Source: G963422745 sp965214285
Lineage (GTDB): Bacteria; Actinomycetota; Acidimicrobiia; Acidimicrobiales; Aldehydirespiratoraceae
Reading direction: 5' to 3'
Assembly: GCA_965214285.1 (NCBI GenBank)
Contig: OZ243946.1
Coordinates: 744,001 to 808,000, forward strand
DNA length: 64,000 nucleotides
Shown: positions 8,188-16,408 of the stretch, one piece after another
Position numbering within the stretch: the first letter of the stretch is position 1
How the letters are laid out: the number at the start of each line of letters is the position of its first letter
The notes under the pieces: generated by a model
What the model was told of the DNA's origin: nothing
Database searches by the model: none
Seen by the model: only the letters and a program-made list of their open reading frames with translations
Position numbers and translations under genes: made by a program

Positions 8188-9198
8188 GTGACCGAGCACA
8201 TCGCGCCGAGATTTCGTGCCCCGCCGGCACTGAAGCCCGGATCGCGTCTGGCGATCGTCAGCCCATCGTCCGCAGCAGCCGCCGCGTTCCCCCGACGGGC
8301 TCAGCAGGGCATCGCCGCGCTCGAAGCCGCCGGTTTCGCTGTGGTGATGATGCCCAATGCCGACGCCTCCGCTCCGTTCACGGCCGGCACCGCCGAGCAG
8401 CGGGTGGCCGACATCGAGCAGGCCTTCGCCGATCCCGATATCGATGGCCTGGTCTGCTCCATCGGCGGGACGCTCAGCAGCCAGCTGTTGGATCGCCTCG
8501 ACTACGGCCTGATAGCCGACAACCCCAAGGTCTTCTGCGGCTACAGCGACGTGACCACCCTGCACTGCGCCTTCGGCAAGCTGGCCGGGCTCTCGACCTT
8601 CTACGGGCCCGCGCTGCTTCCCGAATGGGGCGAGCTGCCTCAGCCGGCGGTGGAGACCGCCAGCGGGTTTCTCGCGGCGACCGCCTCGACCACCCCGATC
8701 GGGACGCTTGCCCACCCTCCCACCGAGATAGTCGAGCACGTGGATTGGTCCGAGGATCGGCCCCGGCGCAGCAGGGCCGCGCCTCCGCCGGTGGCTGTCG
8801 TGGAGGGCACGGTGACCGCTCCGCTGATCAGCGCCTGCCCGCCGGTGCTTCGTGAGTTGGTCGGCACGCCATGGATGCCCGAGCTCTCCGGCACGGTGCT
8901 GCACCTCGATCTCCCTGAGCACCCCTACCGTGCGCTGGACCTGCTGACGGACCTGACGCACCTCCACAACTGCGGCGTTCTCGGCGAACTGGCCGGTCTC
9001 GTCGTCAGCAGGCCGCATCTCGGCCGGGGCGTCGGCGACGTTGAGCAGGCGTTGAGGCTGGCTCTGCAGCCACACCTGTTCCCCGCGGTTCTGGGCATCG
9101 CCTGTGGCCACACCGCTCCCACCCTCACGCTTCCCCAGGGCGCGGTCGTGGAGCTGAGCGGCACCGACCTGCGGGTGCTGACGCCCGGCGTCTCCTAG
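8188..9198 (+). CDS. LD-carboxypeptidase, peptidase family S66
   Basis: A 336-residue serine peptidase of the LdcA/MccF family. The nucleophile motif GYSD is at about residues 118-121 (Ser120). The conserved CSIGG segment lies near residue 90, and the C-terminal His of the Ser-Glu-His triad fits GIACGHTAP near residue 310. These enzymes trim L,D-bonded residues in recycled murein peptides or cleave self-immunity substrates such as microcin C. There is no signal peptide, so a cytoplasmic location is expected. It is transcribed divergently from the NfeD/flotillin pair and is otherwise isolated. Confidence 0.9.
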   Translation: MTEHIAPRFRAPPALKPGSRLAIVSPSSAAAAAFPRRAQQGIAALEAAGFAVVMMPNADASAPFTAGTAEQRVADIEQAFADPDIDGLVCSIGGTLSSQLLDRLDYGLIADNPKVFCGYSDVTTLHCAFGKLAGLSTFYGPALLPEWGELPQPAVETASGFLAATASTTPIGTLAHPPTEIVEHVDWSEDRPRRSRAAPPPVAVVEGTVTAPLISACPPVLRELVGTPWMPELSGTVLHLDLPEHPYRALDLLTDLTHLHNCGVLGELAGLVVSRPHLGRGVGDVEQALRLALQPHLFPAVLGIACGHTAPTLTLPQGAVVELSGTDLRVLTPGVS

Positions 9199-9251
9199 CA
9201 GGTTTCGGCTGCCCCGACTCTGGACGAGTCCAGCGACTGTCTTCTTGGAGT

Positions 9252-9617
9252 TCAGCCGTCGGCAGCACCCGGGTCAGCGTTGCCGCGTTGCTCGAGGATG
9301 GATCGCAGCGCAGCGGCGAACTCTGGGACATCGGCTTTCACAACCTGCCACAGCTCGTCGTAGTCGATGTCACCATATTCGTGGGCGATGACATTGCGCA
9401 GCGCTTTTGCCTTTCGAATCGGCAAAGTTGGATGCTCGGCCTGAAACTGATCTGACAATCTGGATGCAGCCTCACCGAGTATCTCCAAGCGGCGCTCGGC
9501 GACGTCACGCTGCTCCCAATCAGAGTCGAATCGCCGGCGTCCTCGGGCGACGACCACGGCGATCTTGTCGGCAGCGTCCAAGATGTCGCTGACGTACACG
9601 ACATCGCGTTCGTTCAC
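9252..9617 (-). CDS. hepT: HepT-like ribonuclease toxin (DUF86)
   Basis: A 121-residue HEPN-fold protein. The RNase motif R-x4-6-H is visible as RNVIAHEYG near residue 75. In known MntA/HepT systems the toxin cleaves RNA and is neutralised when the MntA partner AMPylates a Tyr just after this motif; a Tyr is present here in HEYG. The GTG start overlaps the stop of the mntA-like gene by 4 nt (GTGA). Both pair members look intact. Confidence 0.88.
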   Translation of the reverse strand: MNERDVVYVSDILDAADKIAVVVARGRRRFDSDWEQRDVAERRLEILGEAASRLSDQFQAEHPTLPIRKAKALRNVIAHEYGDIDYDELWQVVKADVPEFAAALRSILEQRGNADPGAADG

Positions 9618-9907
9618 AGCGGGATCGCTTCGCCCAGCATGCTCCGTCGGCGGGATCCCTTGACACCTTTGGCGTTCACCACATCCACCTTTGTCCCCAG
9701 GAGATCCTCCAGGTCATGCATGAGGCCGATCCGGTCGAACAGGCTGGCCCCGTCCGCGAAGCGAACCAGGAAGTCGAAGTCGCTGTCGTCCGTGTCGTCA
9801 TCGCGGGCGACCGAGCCGACGAGCGCAATGGACTCCGCCTTGTTGCGAAGGGCGGCCTGCCTGATCTCCTCGCGGCACCGAACCAGCACGATGTCGCGGC
9901 GGCTCAT
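9614..9907 (-). CDS. mntA: MntA-like nucleotidyltransferase antitoxin
   Basis: A minimal nucleotidyltransferase of 97 residues. The signature GSVARDDDTDDSDFDFLV carries the GSxAR motif and the DxD metal-binding pair near residues 33-50. It is the antitoxin partner of the HepT-like gene that overlaps its stop. The ATG at 9907 is chosen because the paralogue at 49177-49467 begins at exactly the same alignment position (MTRRD versus MSRRD). An open extension to 10051 would add 48 residues rich in charged and Pro residues and cannot be excluded. Confidence 0.82.
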   Translation of the reverse strand: MSRRDIVLVRCREEIRQAALRNKAESIALVGSVARDDDTDDSDFDFLVRFADGASLFDRIGLMHDLEDLLGTKVDVVNAKGVKGSRRRSMLGEAIPL

Positions 9908-10121
9908 CTGCTCGCCGGCAGCGCCCGGAGCCGTTGACCGCCGGACGGGCTCGTCGCTGGTCTCATCGACGGCCACGAACCGTCCGTCAGGCCCGCGCCG
10001 GCAGGCCTCCTCGAACTCAGGATTCTTCGGTTGGCGGAGCGTGTGTGGCATGGCCTAGTCCGGGATCGGCTTCCAAGACAGCGTAGCTACCGGCACGCGC
10101 GGCTGGGGCGTGGCGCGGCGC

Positions 10122-10127
10122 TACCGT
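10122..10127 (+). promoter_or_regulatory. -10-like box of the 2-hydroxyacid dehydrogenase gene
   Basis: TACCGT ends 7 nt before the GTG at 10135, consistent with leaderless transcription. Confidence 0.4.
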
Positions 10128-10134
10128 CGCGGCC

Positions 10135-11064
10135 GTGCCTGTCGTCGTCAACCACACCGGCTACCCCATGCCGCCGAGCGTGACCTCGCTGCCCGGCATC
10201 GAGCTGGTCGACGCGCCTCTCGATGGCGCCATCGACGACGGTGTGGCCGGCGAGATCGTGCTCACGAGGACCCAGCCCGGCCCCAACCTGGCCGACCTGC
10301 TGGCCCGCGGCGCCAAGTGGGTTCACACCCTGGGCACCGGCGTGGACGAGTTCGCCTTCGACGCCCTGAACGGCCAGATCCTCACCTGCGCCCGCGGGAT
10401 CAGCGCCGAGCCCATCGGCGAGTGGGTCTTCGCCCAGATGCTCGCCCACGCCAAGGGCCTCCCCGACGTGTGGCTCGACGAGGCCCCGGAGCAGCTGCAC
10501 CGCGAGCCTCGGATCGGCTCGCTGCGCGGAGCGACCGTGGCCGTGCTCGGCATGGGTGGGATCGGCACCGAGGTGGCCCGGCTCAGCCTGGCGCTCGACA
10601 TGAACGTGATCGGCGTGCGGCGGACCTCCGCCGGTGCGCCGCTGCCGGGCGTGCGCATCGCCGCCGATCTCGCCGACGCCGTGAGCGGGGCCGACCACCT
10701 GGTGCTCGCCGCTCCCCACACGCCCGCCACGCATCGGGTGCTCGATGCCGGCGTGTTCGCTGCCGCCAAGCCGGGCCTGCACGTGGTCAACGTGTCGCGT
10801 GGGCCGATGCTGGACCAGGAGGCGCTGCGGGCCGCCCTCGACGACGGAACCGTGGCGCTGGCCTCGCTGGATGTGACCGATCCCGAGCCGCTGCCGGCCG
10901 GGCACTGGATGTACGCCCATCCTCGGGTGCATGTGACGCCGCACGTGTCGTGGGCCGGGCCGGGGGCGTTTGTCGAGGTGCTGTCGACGTTCGCGGACAA
11001 CTACCGCCGCTGGCAGGCCGGCGAGCCTCTGGCCGGCGTGGTGGACATCGCCGAGGGCTACTGA
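10135..11064 (+). CDS. D-2-hydroxyacid dehydrogenase family protein
   Basis: A 309-residue NAD(P)-dependent dehydrogenase. The Rossmann motif GMGGIG is near residue 140. The catalytic Arg is expected in NVSRGPMLDQ and the catalytic His in THVTPHVSWAG-like sequence near the C-terminus (here VHVTPHVSW). Such enzymes reduce 2-keto acids (glyoxylate, hydroxypyruvate or related) to D-2-hydroxy acids. A cyclase-family gene follows 53 nt downstream on the same strand. The exact substrate cannot be told. Confidence 0.88.
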   Translation: MPVVVNHTGYPMPPSVTSLPGIELVDAPLDGAIDDGVAGEIVLTRTQPGPNLADLLARGAKWVHTLGTGVDEFAFDALNGQILTCARGISAEPIGEWVFAQMLAHAKGLPDVWLDEAPEQLHREPRIGSLRGATVAVLGMGGIGTEVARLSLALDMNVIGVRRTSAGAPLPGVRIAADLADAVSGADHLVLAAPHTPATHRVLDAGVFAAAKPGLHVVNVSRGPMLDQEALRAALDDGTVALASLDVTDPEPLPAGHWMYAHPRVHVTPHVSWAGPGAFVEVLSTFADNYRRWQAGEPLAGVVDIAEGY

Positions 11065-11105
11065 AACCCCACCCCGCCGAGCGGGGCTGGGGCGCTGCGG
11101 GTGGG

Positions 11106-11111
11106 TACTGT
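11106..11111 (+). promoter_or_regulatory. -10-like box of the cyclase-family gene
   Basis: TACTGT ends 6 nt before the ATG at 11118; this supports both the start choice and a separate leaderless promoter. Confidence 0.4.
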
Positions 11112-11117
11112 GAGGAC

Positions 11118-12077
11118 ATGTCCTTCGACGAGCGCTTTCACGAGGTGGCAGCCGAGGTCCGCAACTGGGGGCGCTGGGGCGACGACGACCGACTCGGCAC
11201 CCTCAACCTGCTGACCGACTCCGCCGCCGCCGCCGGCGCAGCCACCGTCCGCTCGGGCCGCCGGGTGTCGCTGGCTCTGGACCTGGGGCGTGACGGGCCG
11301 CAGATGGGCCAGGTCCCCGGCCGGGTCAACCCGCTGCGGTCGATGAACTACATCAACAGCGCCGACCTCGGCGACCCCGAGGGCGATGGCATGGTCCCGC
11401 ACTTCAACGACGACCACGTGCTGATGGGCCTGCAGGCGGCCACCCACTGGGACGGGCTCTCCCACGTCAGCTACGGCGGCAACCTCTACAACGGCGTGCC
11501 CGCCGACAGCGTGACCGCCCGCGACGGGGCCACGGTGCTGGGCATCGAGCACGTGCGCACGGTCGTGGGCCGCGGCGTGCTGCTCGACATGGCGGGCTTC
11601 CGCGGCGAGGAGCAGGTGCCCGGCGGCACCGAGATCACCGGCGACGACCTCGACGCCTGCGCCGACTGGGCCAAGGTCGAGGTGCGCTCGGGCGACATCG
11701 TTGCGATCCGCACCGGGCGCATCCGCAGCTTCTTCGACGGCGGGGCGATGGCCTATGTGATGGGGCCAGCAGGCGACGCCTCTAATCCGGGGCCGGGCAT
11801 CGACGCCGTGCGCTGGTTCCGCCGCCGCGACGTGGCCGCCGTGGCCGACGACACCTACGTGTTCGAGGTCTTCCCCGGCGACGCTCCCCACAACATGCTG
11901 GCCGTCCACTGCCTCGGCGTGGTCGACATGGGCCTCACGCAGGGCCAGAACTGGAACCTGGAGGAGCTGGCCGAGGTCTGCGCCGCCGAGGGCCGCTACG
12001 AGTTCTTGCTGGCGGCCAACCCCGAGCCGTTCGTCGGCGGCTGCGGCTCGCCGGTGAGCCCGGTGGCCGTCTTCTGA
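11118..12077 (+). CDS. Cyclase family protein (kynurenine formamidase-like hydrolase)
   Basis: A 319-residue member of the metal-dependent cyclase/formamidase superfamily. The metal-binding pattern includes THWDGLSHV (H-x-D-x-x-x-H) near residue 115. An acidic/His second-shell region (ALNGDD-like, here GDDLDACADWAKVEVRSGD) and a C-terminal HNMLAVHCLGVVDMGL segment follow. Related enzymes hydrolyse cyclic amides or arylformamides. An in-frame open extension reaches back to 10110 through the preceding gene, but it is a shadow of the dehydrogenase read in another frame. Confidence 0.87.
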   Translation: MSFDERFHEVAAEVRNWGRWGDDDRLGTLNLLTDSAAAAGAATVRSGRRVSLALDLGRDGPQMGQVPGRVNPLRSMNYINSADLGDPEGDGMVPHFNDDHVLMGLQAATHWDGLSHVSYGGNLYNGVPADSVTARDGATVLGIEHVRTVVGRGVLLDMAGFRGEEQVPGGTEITGDDLDACADWAKVEVRSGDIVAIRTGRIRSFFDGGAMAYVMGPAGDASNPGPGIDAVRWFRRRDVAAVADDTYVFEVFPGDAPHNMLAVHCLGVVDMGLTQGQNWNLEELAEVCAAEGRYEFLLAANPEPFVGGCGSPVSPVAVF

Positions 12078-12127
12078 GCGGCCGCCGAGGACTGACGGCC
12101 GGCCGCCGTGAACAGGGCTCAGCCGAC

Positions 12128-13024
12128 ATGAGCGAGATCGTCGTCGTCGGCAGCATCAACCTGGATCTGGTGGTGCCCGTGGATCGGGTGCCGCTGGTTG
12201 GCGAGACGGTGCTCGGCGGCGACCTGCAGCGCATCGCCGGCGGCAAGGGCGCCAATCAGGCGGTGGCCGCGGCCCGGCTCGGCCGGCGCGTGGCCATGAT
12301 CGGCCGGGTCGGCGACGACGACGCCGGAGAGATGCTGCGCTCCGCCCTGCAGGGCAACGGCGTGGACACCGCCGCTGTGGCCGCCACCGAGGGCACGCCC
12401 AGCGGCGTGGCGCTGATCGCGGTGGCCGCCGACGGCGACAACGCCATCGTGGTCAGCCCCGGCGCCAATGCCCGCCTGACCCCGGCGGACCTGCAAGCCG
12501 CAGGCCCGGCCCTGGCGCAGGCGTCCGTGGTGCTGTTGCAGCTGGAGATACCGTCGGCGACGGTGGCCGCGGCGGCAGCCGCAGCAGCCGGGCTGGTGAT
12601 CCTCAACCCTGCGCCTGCGCCGGCGGGGCCGCTGAGCGCCGAGCTGCTCGCCCACGTCGACGTGCTGGTGCCCAACCAGACCGAGCTGGCCACGCTCAGC
12701 GGGCACCGAGGCGGCCTGGACCCGCAGACCGCGGCGCGCCTCGCCGCTGAGCTGCCGTGCAAGCAGGTGGTGGTGACCCTCGGCGCACAGGGCGCGCTGG
12801 CCGTGACCGACGGCGAAGCGGTGCATGTGCCGGCACCGAGCATCGAGCCGGTAGACACCACCGCCGCCGGCGATGCCTTCTGCGCTGCTCTGGCCGATGC
12901 CCTCGCAGACGGCGCCGAGTTGGTAGATGCCGCCCGCTGGGCTGTGCGGGTCGGCGCAACCGCCTGCCTTCGACCCGGCGCGCAGCCGAGCCTGCCCACG
13001 CCCGCCGAGGTGCTCGAAGAGTAA
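12128..13024 (+). CDS. rbsK: Ribokinase (PfkB family)
   Basis: A 298-residue sugar kinase of typical ribokinase length. The N-terminal signature is GSINLDLV. The GGKGANQAVAAARLG motif matches PfkB signature 1. The C-terminal DTTAAGDAF carries the catalytic Asp and the anion hole. It would phosphorylate D-ribose at O5. The nucleoside hydrolase gene follows after only 9 nt, so a nucleoside salvage unit is likely: the hydrolase releases ribose from nucleosides and the kinase traps it. That coupling is an inference from adjacency. Confidence 0.92.
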   Translation: MSEIVVVGSINLDLVVPVDRVPLVGETVLGGDLQRIAGGKGANQAVAAARLGRRVAMIGRVGDDDAGEMLRSALQGNGVDTAAVAATEGTPSGVALIAVAADGDNAIVVSPGANARLTPADLQAAGPALAQASVVLLQLEIPSATVAAAAAAAAGLVILNPAPAPAGPLSAELLAHVDVLVPNQTELATLSGHRGGLDPQTAARLAAELPCKQVVVTLGAQGALAVTDGEAVHVPAPSIEPVDTTAAGDAFCAALADALADGAELVDAARWAVRVGATACLRPGAQPSLPTPAEVLEE

Positions 13025-13027
13025 TCT
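13022..13027 (+). promoter_or_regulatory. -10-like box overlapping the ribokinase stop
   Basis: TAATCT overlaps the TAA of the ribokinase gene and ends 6 nt before the ATG at 13034. It may be an internal leaderless promoter for the nucleoside hydrolase. Confidence 0.35.
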
Positions 13028-13033
13028 GGGCCG

Positions 13034-14026
13034 ATGGATCTCGAGGAGAGACTCGGGGACACTTCCCCCAGCGCGCCGAGCCGGCCCCCGATGCTGATCG
13101 ACTGCGACCCCGGGGTCGACGACGCCATCGCCTTGCTGGTGGCCGTGAGCCGGGCCGATCTGGTCGGCGTCACCACCGTCAACGGCAACGTCTCGATCGA
13201 CCACACCACCCGCAACGCCCTGGCGATCCTGGAAGCAGCAGGCCCCGCCGGCGCGCAGGTGCCCGTCCACCGGGGCGCGGCCCAGCCGCTGATCGAGCCA
13301 GTGTTCGACGCCGGGCACGTCCACGGCGCTGCCGGGCTCGGCGGCATCGAGCTGCCCAAGCCCAGAGCCGACATCGCCTCGGCTGACGCCGTGGGCTTCA
13401 TCTGCGACTCGGCCCGCAGCATCGAGAACCTGCAGCTCGTGGCCGTCGGGCCGCTCACCAACGTCGCCACCGCCGTCATGGCCGACCCAGCGCTGCCCGA
13501 GCGTCTCGGCGGCCTGACGATCATGGGCGGCGCCGTCGCCGGCGGCAACGTGACGGCCACCGCAGAGTTCAACATCCGCGCCGACCCCGAGGCCGCGGCC
13601 GTCGTCTTCAGGGCCTTCCCGATGACCACCATGGTCGGCCTCGACGTCACCATGCAGATCCTGCTCGGCGAGCCCGAGCGGGAACGGCTGCACACGGCGG
13701 GCACCCCGGCGGCGCTGCTGGCAGCGGGCCTGCTCGATCACGCCATGGCCCGTGCCTCCGCCCTCGCCGGCCTGACCGCAGCGCCGATGCACGACGCCAC
13801 GGCGATCGCGGCGGTCCTGCGGCCCGAGCTGTTCGAAGGCGCAGACCTGGCGGTGGACGTGGAGCTCGCGGGAACGCTCACCAGAGGCATGACAGTGGCC
13901 GACCGCAGGCCTGCCGGGCGCGACGGCACGCCCCCGCAGCCGCCCAACGCACGGGTCCTGCTCGGCGCCGACTCCGCAGCGGTGGCCGGCGAGATCGTCG
14001 ATGCCGTGATCGCACTGCGGGCCTGA
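13034..14026 (+). CDS. Inosine-uridine-type nucleoside hydrolase
   Basis: A 330-residue nucleoside hydrolase. The hallmark Ca2+/ribose-binding cluster DCDPGVDDA is near residues 24-32. VAVGPLTNVA and an EFNIRADPEAA segment near residue 180 are also family signatures. It hydrolyses the N-glycosidic bond of ribonucleosides to base and ribose. The base specificity (IU or other) is not decidable. It forms a unit with ribokinase immediately upstream. Confidence 0.92.
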   Translation: MDLEERLGDTSPSAPSRPPMLIDCDPGVDDAIALLVAVSRADLVGVTTVNGNVSIDHTTRNALAILEAAGPAGAQVPVHRGAAQPLIEPVFDAGHVHGAAGLGGIELPKPRADIASADAVGFICDSARSIENLQLVAVGPLTNVATAVMADPALPERLGGLTIMGGAVAGGNVTATAEFNIRADPEAAAVVFRAFPMTTMVGLDVTMQILLGEPERERLHTAGTPAALLAAGLLDHAMARASALAGLTAAPMHDATAIAAVLRPELFEGADLAVDVELAGTLTRGMTVADRRPAGRDGTPPQPPNARVLLGADSAAVAGEIVDAVIALRA

Positions 14027-14048
14027 GAGCCGGCAGCGGAGACGGCCC

Positions 14049-14951
14049 ATGGAGCGCCTCGAGACCTACTTCGAGCACCTTGAGGGGTTTCTCGAATTCC
14101 TCGACAGCGAGCGGGTCATCTACACGTTCGTGCTCGTCTGGGCGCTGGCGGGCGTGGTCTGGATCGTGCTCGACTGGCTCGCCAACCCCAACCGCGGGGG
14201 CTTCAAGCCGACCCGCGACCGGCGAGCCCGTGGCTTCAAGGCCAGAAGGGCCCATCGCCGCATCAAGAAGGCCCAGCGTGACGCGGCGGTGCGGGCCACG
14301 CTGCGCGACGCCTACGGCGTGTCGAGCCTGCGGTCCGTGTGGAGCCGTGACCGCGAGGCCCGCACCCTGGCTGCGGACAACCGCCTGGTCCATGAGCTGC
14401 CGCCGTCGGCCTACCCGCGCCGCAAGCGCAAGCTGCTCATCCGGCTGCGGGAGCACCGGCCCGCCGACCACGGCGCCCAGACCAAGGTGCTGCTGGCGAC
14501 GCTCGACGGCGACGACCCGGCGATTCTTGCCGACGGCTCTGCGGGTTCGCCCGAGCCGCTTAGGCCCCGGGGCCGCTGGAGGCTGGGCCTCGACCCGCTG
14601 ATGCTGAGCCCGGACGGGCGTCCGCCCAATCCGAGGACGTTGCGCAGCCGGGTCTGGAAGAACTGCGCCGACCGCCCGATCTGGGGCGTCGAGAACCGGG
14701 CACGGATGAGTGCCGGGAAGCCGCCGGTCCGCTGGCACCCGATCCACGGGGAGCAGACCGCGTTCGTGAACCTGATGAGCACCCAGCCGTGCTGGCCCGA
14801 CACGTCGTTCGACCCGTTCTCGCCGCGGGCGCCGGCGGAGCTGCCCGCTGCGGAGCCGCCCGACAACGCCGGCACGAATGACGGCGCTGACCAGGCTGCC
14901 ACGGCGGGCGGCGGGGGCGAGGCGGCCAAGACGGGCGGGGGCGAGCGGTGA
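14049..14951 (+). CDS. Unknown protein with one N-terminal membrane segment
   Basis: I do not recognise a family. The 300-residue product has one clear membrane segment (VIYTFVLVWALAGVVWIVLDW, about residues 23-43). A very basic region (about 50-130, rich in Arg/Lys) follows. The conserved-looking C-terminal part has several Trp and Cys residues (WKNCADRPIWGVENRARMS; WHPIHGEQTAFVNL), then an Ala/Gly/Asp tail. The next gene overlaps its stop by 4 nt (GTGA), so the two probably act together. The topology suggests a small anchor with a cytoplasmic domain. Confidence 0.6.
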   Translation: MERLETYFEHLEGFLEFLDSERVIYTFVLVWALAGVVWIVLDWLANPNRGGFKPTRDRRARGFKARRAHRRIKKAQRDAAVRATLRDAYGVSSLRSVWSRDREARTLAADNRLVHELPPSAYPRRKRKLLIRLREHRPADHGAQTKVLLATLDGDDPAILADGSAGSPEPLRPRGRWRLGLDPLMLSPDGRPPNPRTLRSRVWKNCADRPIWGVENRARMSAGKPPVRWHPIHGEQTAFVNLMSTQPCWPDTSFDPFSPRAPAELPAAEPPDNAGTNDGADQAATAGGGGEAAKTGGGER

Positions 14952-15961
14952 GCGACAGGCCGTACTTCGTCTCCTTCGAGCTGGCCGCCGAGACGGTCGT
15001 CTTCGTCAGCCGCGGCCTTCACTCGGACCTGCGTCCCCAGGGGCTCGTGCTGCATCACCAGAGCGGGCTCTTGGTCAACGACGCCAGTGCAACCGAGGTC
15101 GTGCTGTGGAGCGACCGCAGCCCGCACAGCGTGGAGGTGCTGGCCCCGGCGGGAGTCCTCACCGTGTGGAACGTCTGGCGGGAGGGCCGTGAGACTTTCG
15201 GGCTGATCGGCGAGGCCGGGATCGCCACCACCGATCTCTTCGAGGGAGCGGTGATGATCGAGTGCAGCGACGGACATCCGCCCGCCGAGTCCGTCGACCT
15301 GAGGGTGGAGCTGGCCTTCTGGGATGCTGTGCCGTCTGAGGGAGAGAGCGCCGATCTCGACGGGGCGGACTTGGACGTCGCCGCTGCGATCCGGCCCGAC
15401 GAGGTGCTGCTGGCGTCGAGCATCGGCTCGGTCGAGGCCCCCGCAGACGGCCACGGGCCTCGGATGCCCAGGCCGGGCTGGCTTCGGGCGCCGCGTCACC
15501 CGGTGCTGTGGCAGTTCCGCCAGGTCGAGAGGCTGCCCGCGTCCGGCGCCGAGCCGACGGCAGCGCCGAGCGCAGACGGCCACCGGCCGCGGTCGCCCAG
15601 GCCGGGCTGGCTTCGGGCGCCGCGTCACCCGCTTGCGTGGCAGTTCGACCAGGCCGACGTCCCAGGCCGCAGACGCCGCACCGCCCGCCGCCTTCTTGGC
15701 CGCGACCGCCACGATCCCGAGCAGCACGGTCCCGAGCAGCACGGTCCCGAGCAGCGCGATCCCGACCGGCTCAGCCCCGACCGGCCAGGCCCCGCAGATG
15801 CAGCGCAGGACCGCCTCGAGAGCGCGGCCGCTAGTCGCCCGGGCGGTGAACTGCTGCCAGCCAGCGTCGCGGCGAGTCCAGCACCGACTGCAGACGGCCC
15901 GCCGCCTCGGTTGCCCAGGCCAGGATGGCTTCGGGCGCCGCGTCACCCGGCAAGTCGATGA
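14948..15961 (+). CDS. Unknown protein with repeat-built C-terminal tail
   Basis: A 337-residue product of unknown family. The N-terminal 125 residues look like a compact beta-rich domain (YFVSFELAAETVVFVSRG; VEVLAPAGVLTVWNVWREG). From about residue 165 the protein is built of repeats: the core PRPGWLRAPRHP occurs three times (about residues 177, 219 and 325). They are separated by Arg/Pro/Glu-rich low-complexity sequence including tandem GPEQH units. The last 131 nt overlap, tail to tail, the 3' end of the minus-strand gene at 15831-16325. The repeats are antisense copies of that gene's end. The tail may therefore be non-functional, although the frame stays open. Confidence 0.55.
   Translation: MSDRPYFVSFELAAETVVFVSRGLHSDLRPQGLVLHHQSGLLVNDASATEVVLWSDRSPHSVEVLAPAGVLTVWNVWREGRETFGLIGEAGIATTDLFEGAVMIECSDGHPPAESVDLRVELAFWDAVPSEGESADLDGADLDVAAAIRPDEVLLASSIGSVEAPADGHGPRMPRPGWLRAPRHPVLWQFRQVERLPASGAEPTAAPSADGHRPRSPRPGWLRAPRHPLAWQFDQADVPGRRRRTARRLLGRDRHDPEQHGPEQHGPEQRDPDRLSPDRPGPADAAQDRLESAAASRPGGELLPASVAASPAPTADGPPPRLPRPGWLRAPRHPASR
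15443..15501. repeat. Repeat copy A (antisense copy of a neighbouring gene's 3' end)
   Basis: A stretch of about 59 nt beginning GCAGACGGCC and ending GGGCGCCGCGTCACCC. It is closely similar to 15572-15630 and 15890-15949 and in the same frame of the plus-strand gene (offsets of 129 and 318 nt). Confidence 0.85.
15572..15630. repeat. Repeat copy B
   Basis: Second copy. It shares GCTTCGGGCGCCGCGTCACC with copies A and C. After the shared core, A and B also continue alike (TGGCAGTTC...CAGG), which copy C does not. Confidence 0.85.
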
Positions 15962-16325
15962 CGATCCCGTTCTTGGCGTGGTCCTGGCGGCGCAGCCAGC
16001 CCGCGGGCAGGTCCAGGCCGTCGTCGGCCAGGCGGGCCAGCGCATTCGGGCCGGTTCCGTGCTCGATGCCGAGCTGGGCCGCCCGCGCCCGCCCCTGCGT
16101 CGCCGCCGGCACCCAGGTGGCCATCGCCACAGCCGGGCCGCGGCCCGAGAACCAGGCAGCGAGCGCCGAGCGCTGAGGCACCCGGGCGGCCTCGTCGTCT
16201 GAGAGCTCAGGGCCGATGTTGACCCAGCCCTCGCCGTCTCCTCGGGCGCTCAGCTCGCGCATGGCGGCGGCGACCGGCCCGTAGTCCCCGGTCTCGAACG
16301 GGATCGTGTCCCGCCGCACGGTCAT
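15831..16325 (-). CDS. Unknown conserved-looking soluble protein
   Basis: A 164-residue protein with no signal peptide or membrane segment. It begins MTVRRDTIPFETGDYGPV and shows recognisable elements such as GEGWVNIGPELSDDEAARVP, SALAAWFSGRGPAVAMATWV and LPAGWLRRQDHAKNGIVIDL. I cannot name the family. The ATG at 16325 is preferred over an upstream extension of 38 Arg/Pro-rich residues. Its 3' end is antisense to the C-terminal coding region of 14948-15961, and copies of it were spread into that gene. Confidence 0.65.
   Translation of the reverse strand: MTVRRDTIPFETGDYGPVAAAMRELSARGDGEGWVNIGPELSDDEAARVPQRSALAAWFSGRGPAVAMATWVPAATQGRARAAQLGIEHGTGPNALARLADDGLDLPAGWLRRQDHAKNGIVIDLPGDAAPEAILAWATEAAGRLQSVLDSPRRWLAAVHRPGD
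15890..15949. repeat. Repeat copy C, inside the coding 3' end of the minus-strand gene
   Basis: Third copy. On the minus strand it encodes GDAAPEAILAWATEAAGRLQ of the 164-residue protein at 15831-16325. Copies A and B read GDAAPEASPAWA on that strand. This makes C the likely ancestral, functional copy. Confidence 0.8.
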
Positions 16326-16395
16326 GCCCGCACCGTAGCGGCCCGGAGGCCGGCACTGAAGCTGCCAATGCCGCCGCAGCGACCGGCGGCACGGG

Positions 16396-16401
16396 TACTT
16401 T
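16396..16401 (+). promoter_or_regulatory. -10-like box of the DUF3048 gene
   Basis: TACTTT ends 7 nt before the GTG at 16409, which supports that start over the TTG at 16400 inside the box. Confidence 0.45.
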
Positions 16402-16408
16402 GGGGCGG

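Noticed and set aside
10110..12077. A 655-codon frame that would fuse the dehydrogenase region to the cyclase
   Set aside because: The first half is another frame of the dehydrogenase gene; the cyclase has its own ATG with a -10-like box at 11106-11111.
12119..14050. A 643-codon open frame on the minus strand opposite ribokinase and nucleoside hydrolase
   Set aside because: It is antisense to two genes with clear catalytic motifs; its product is His/Gly/Arg-rich low complexity, as expected for shadow frames in GC-rich DNA.
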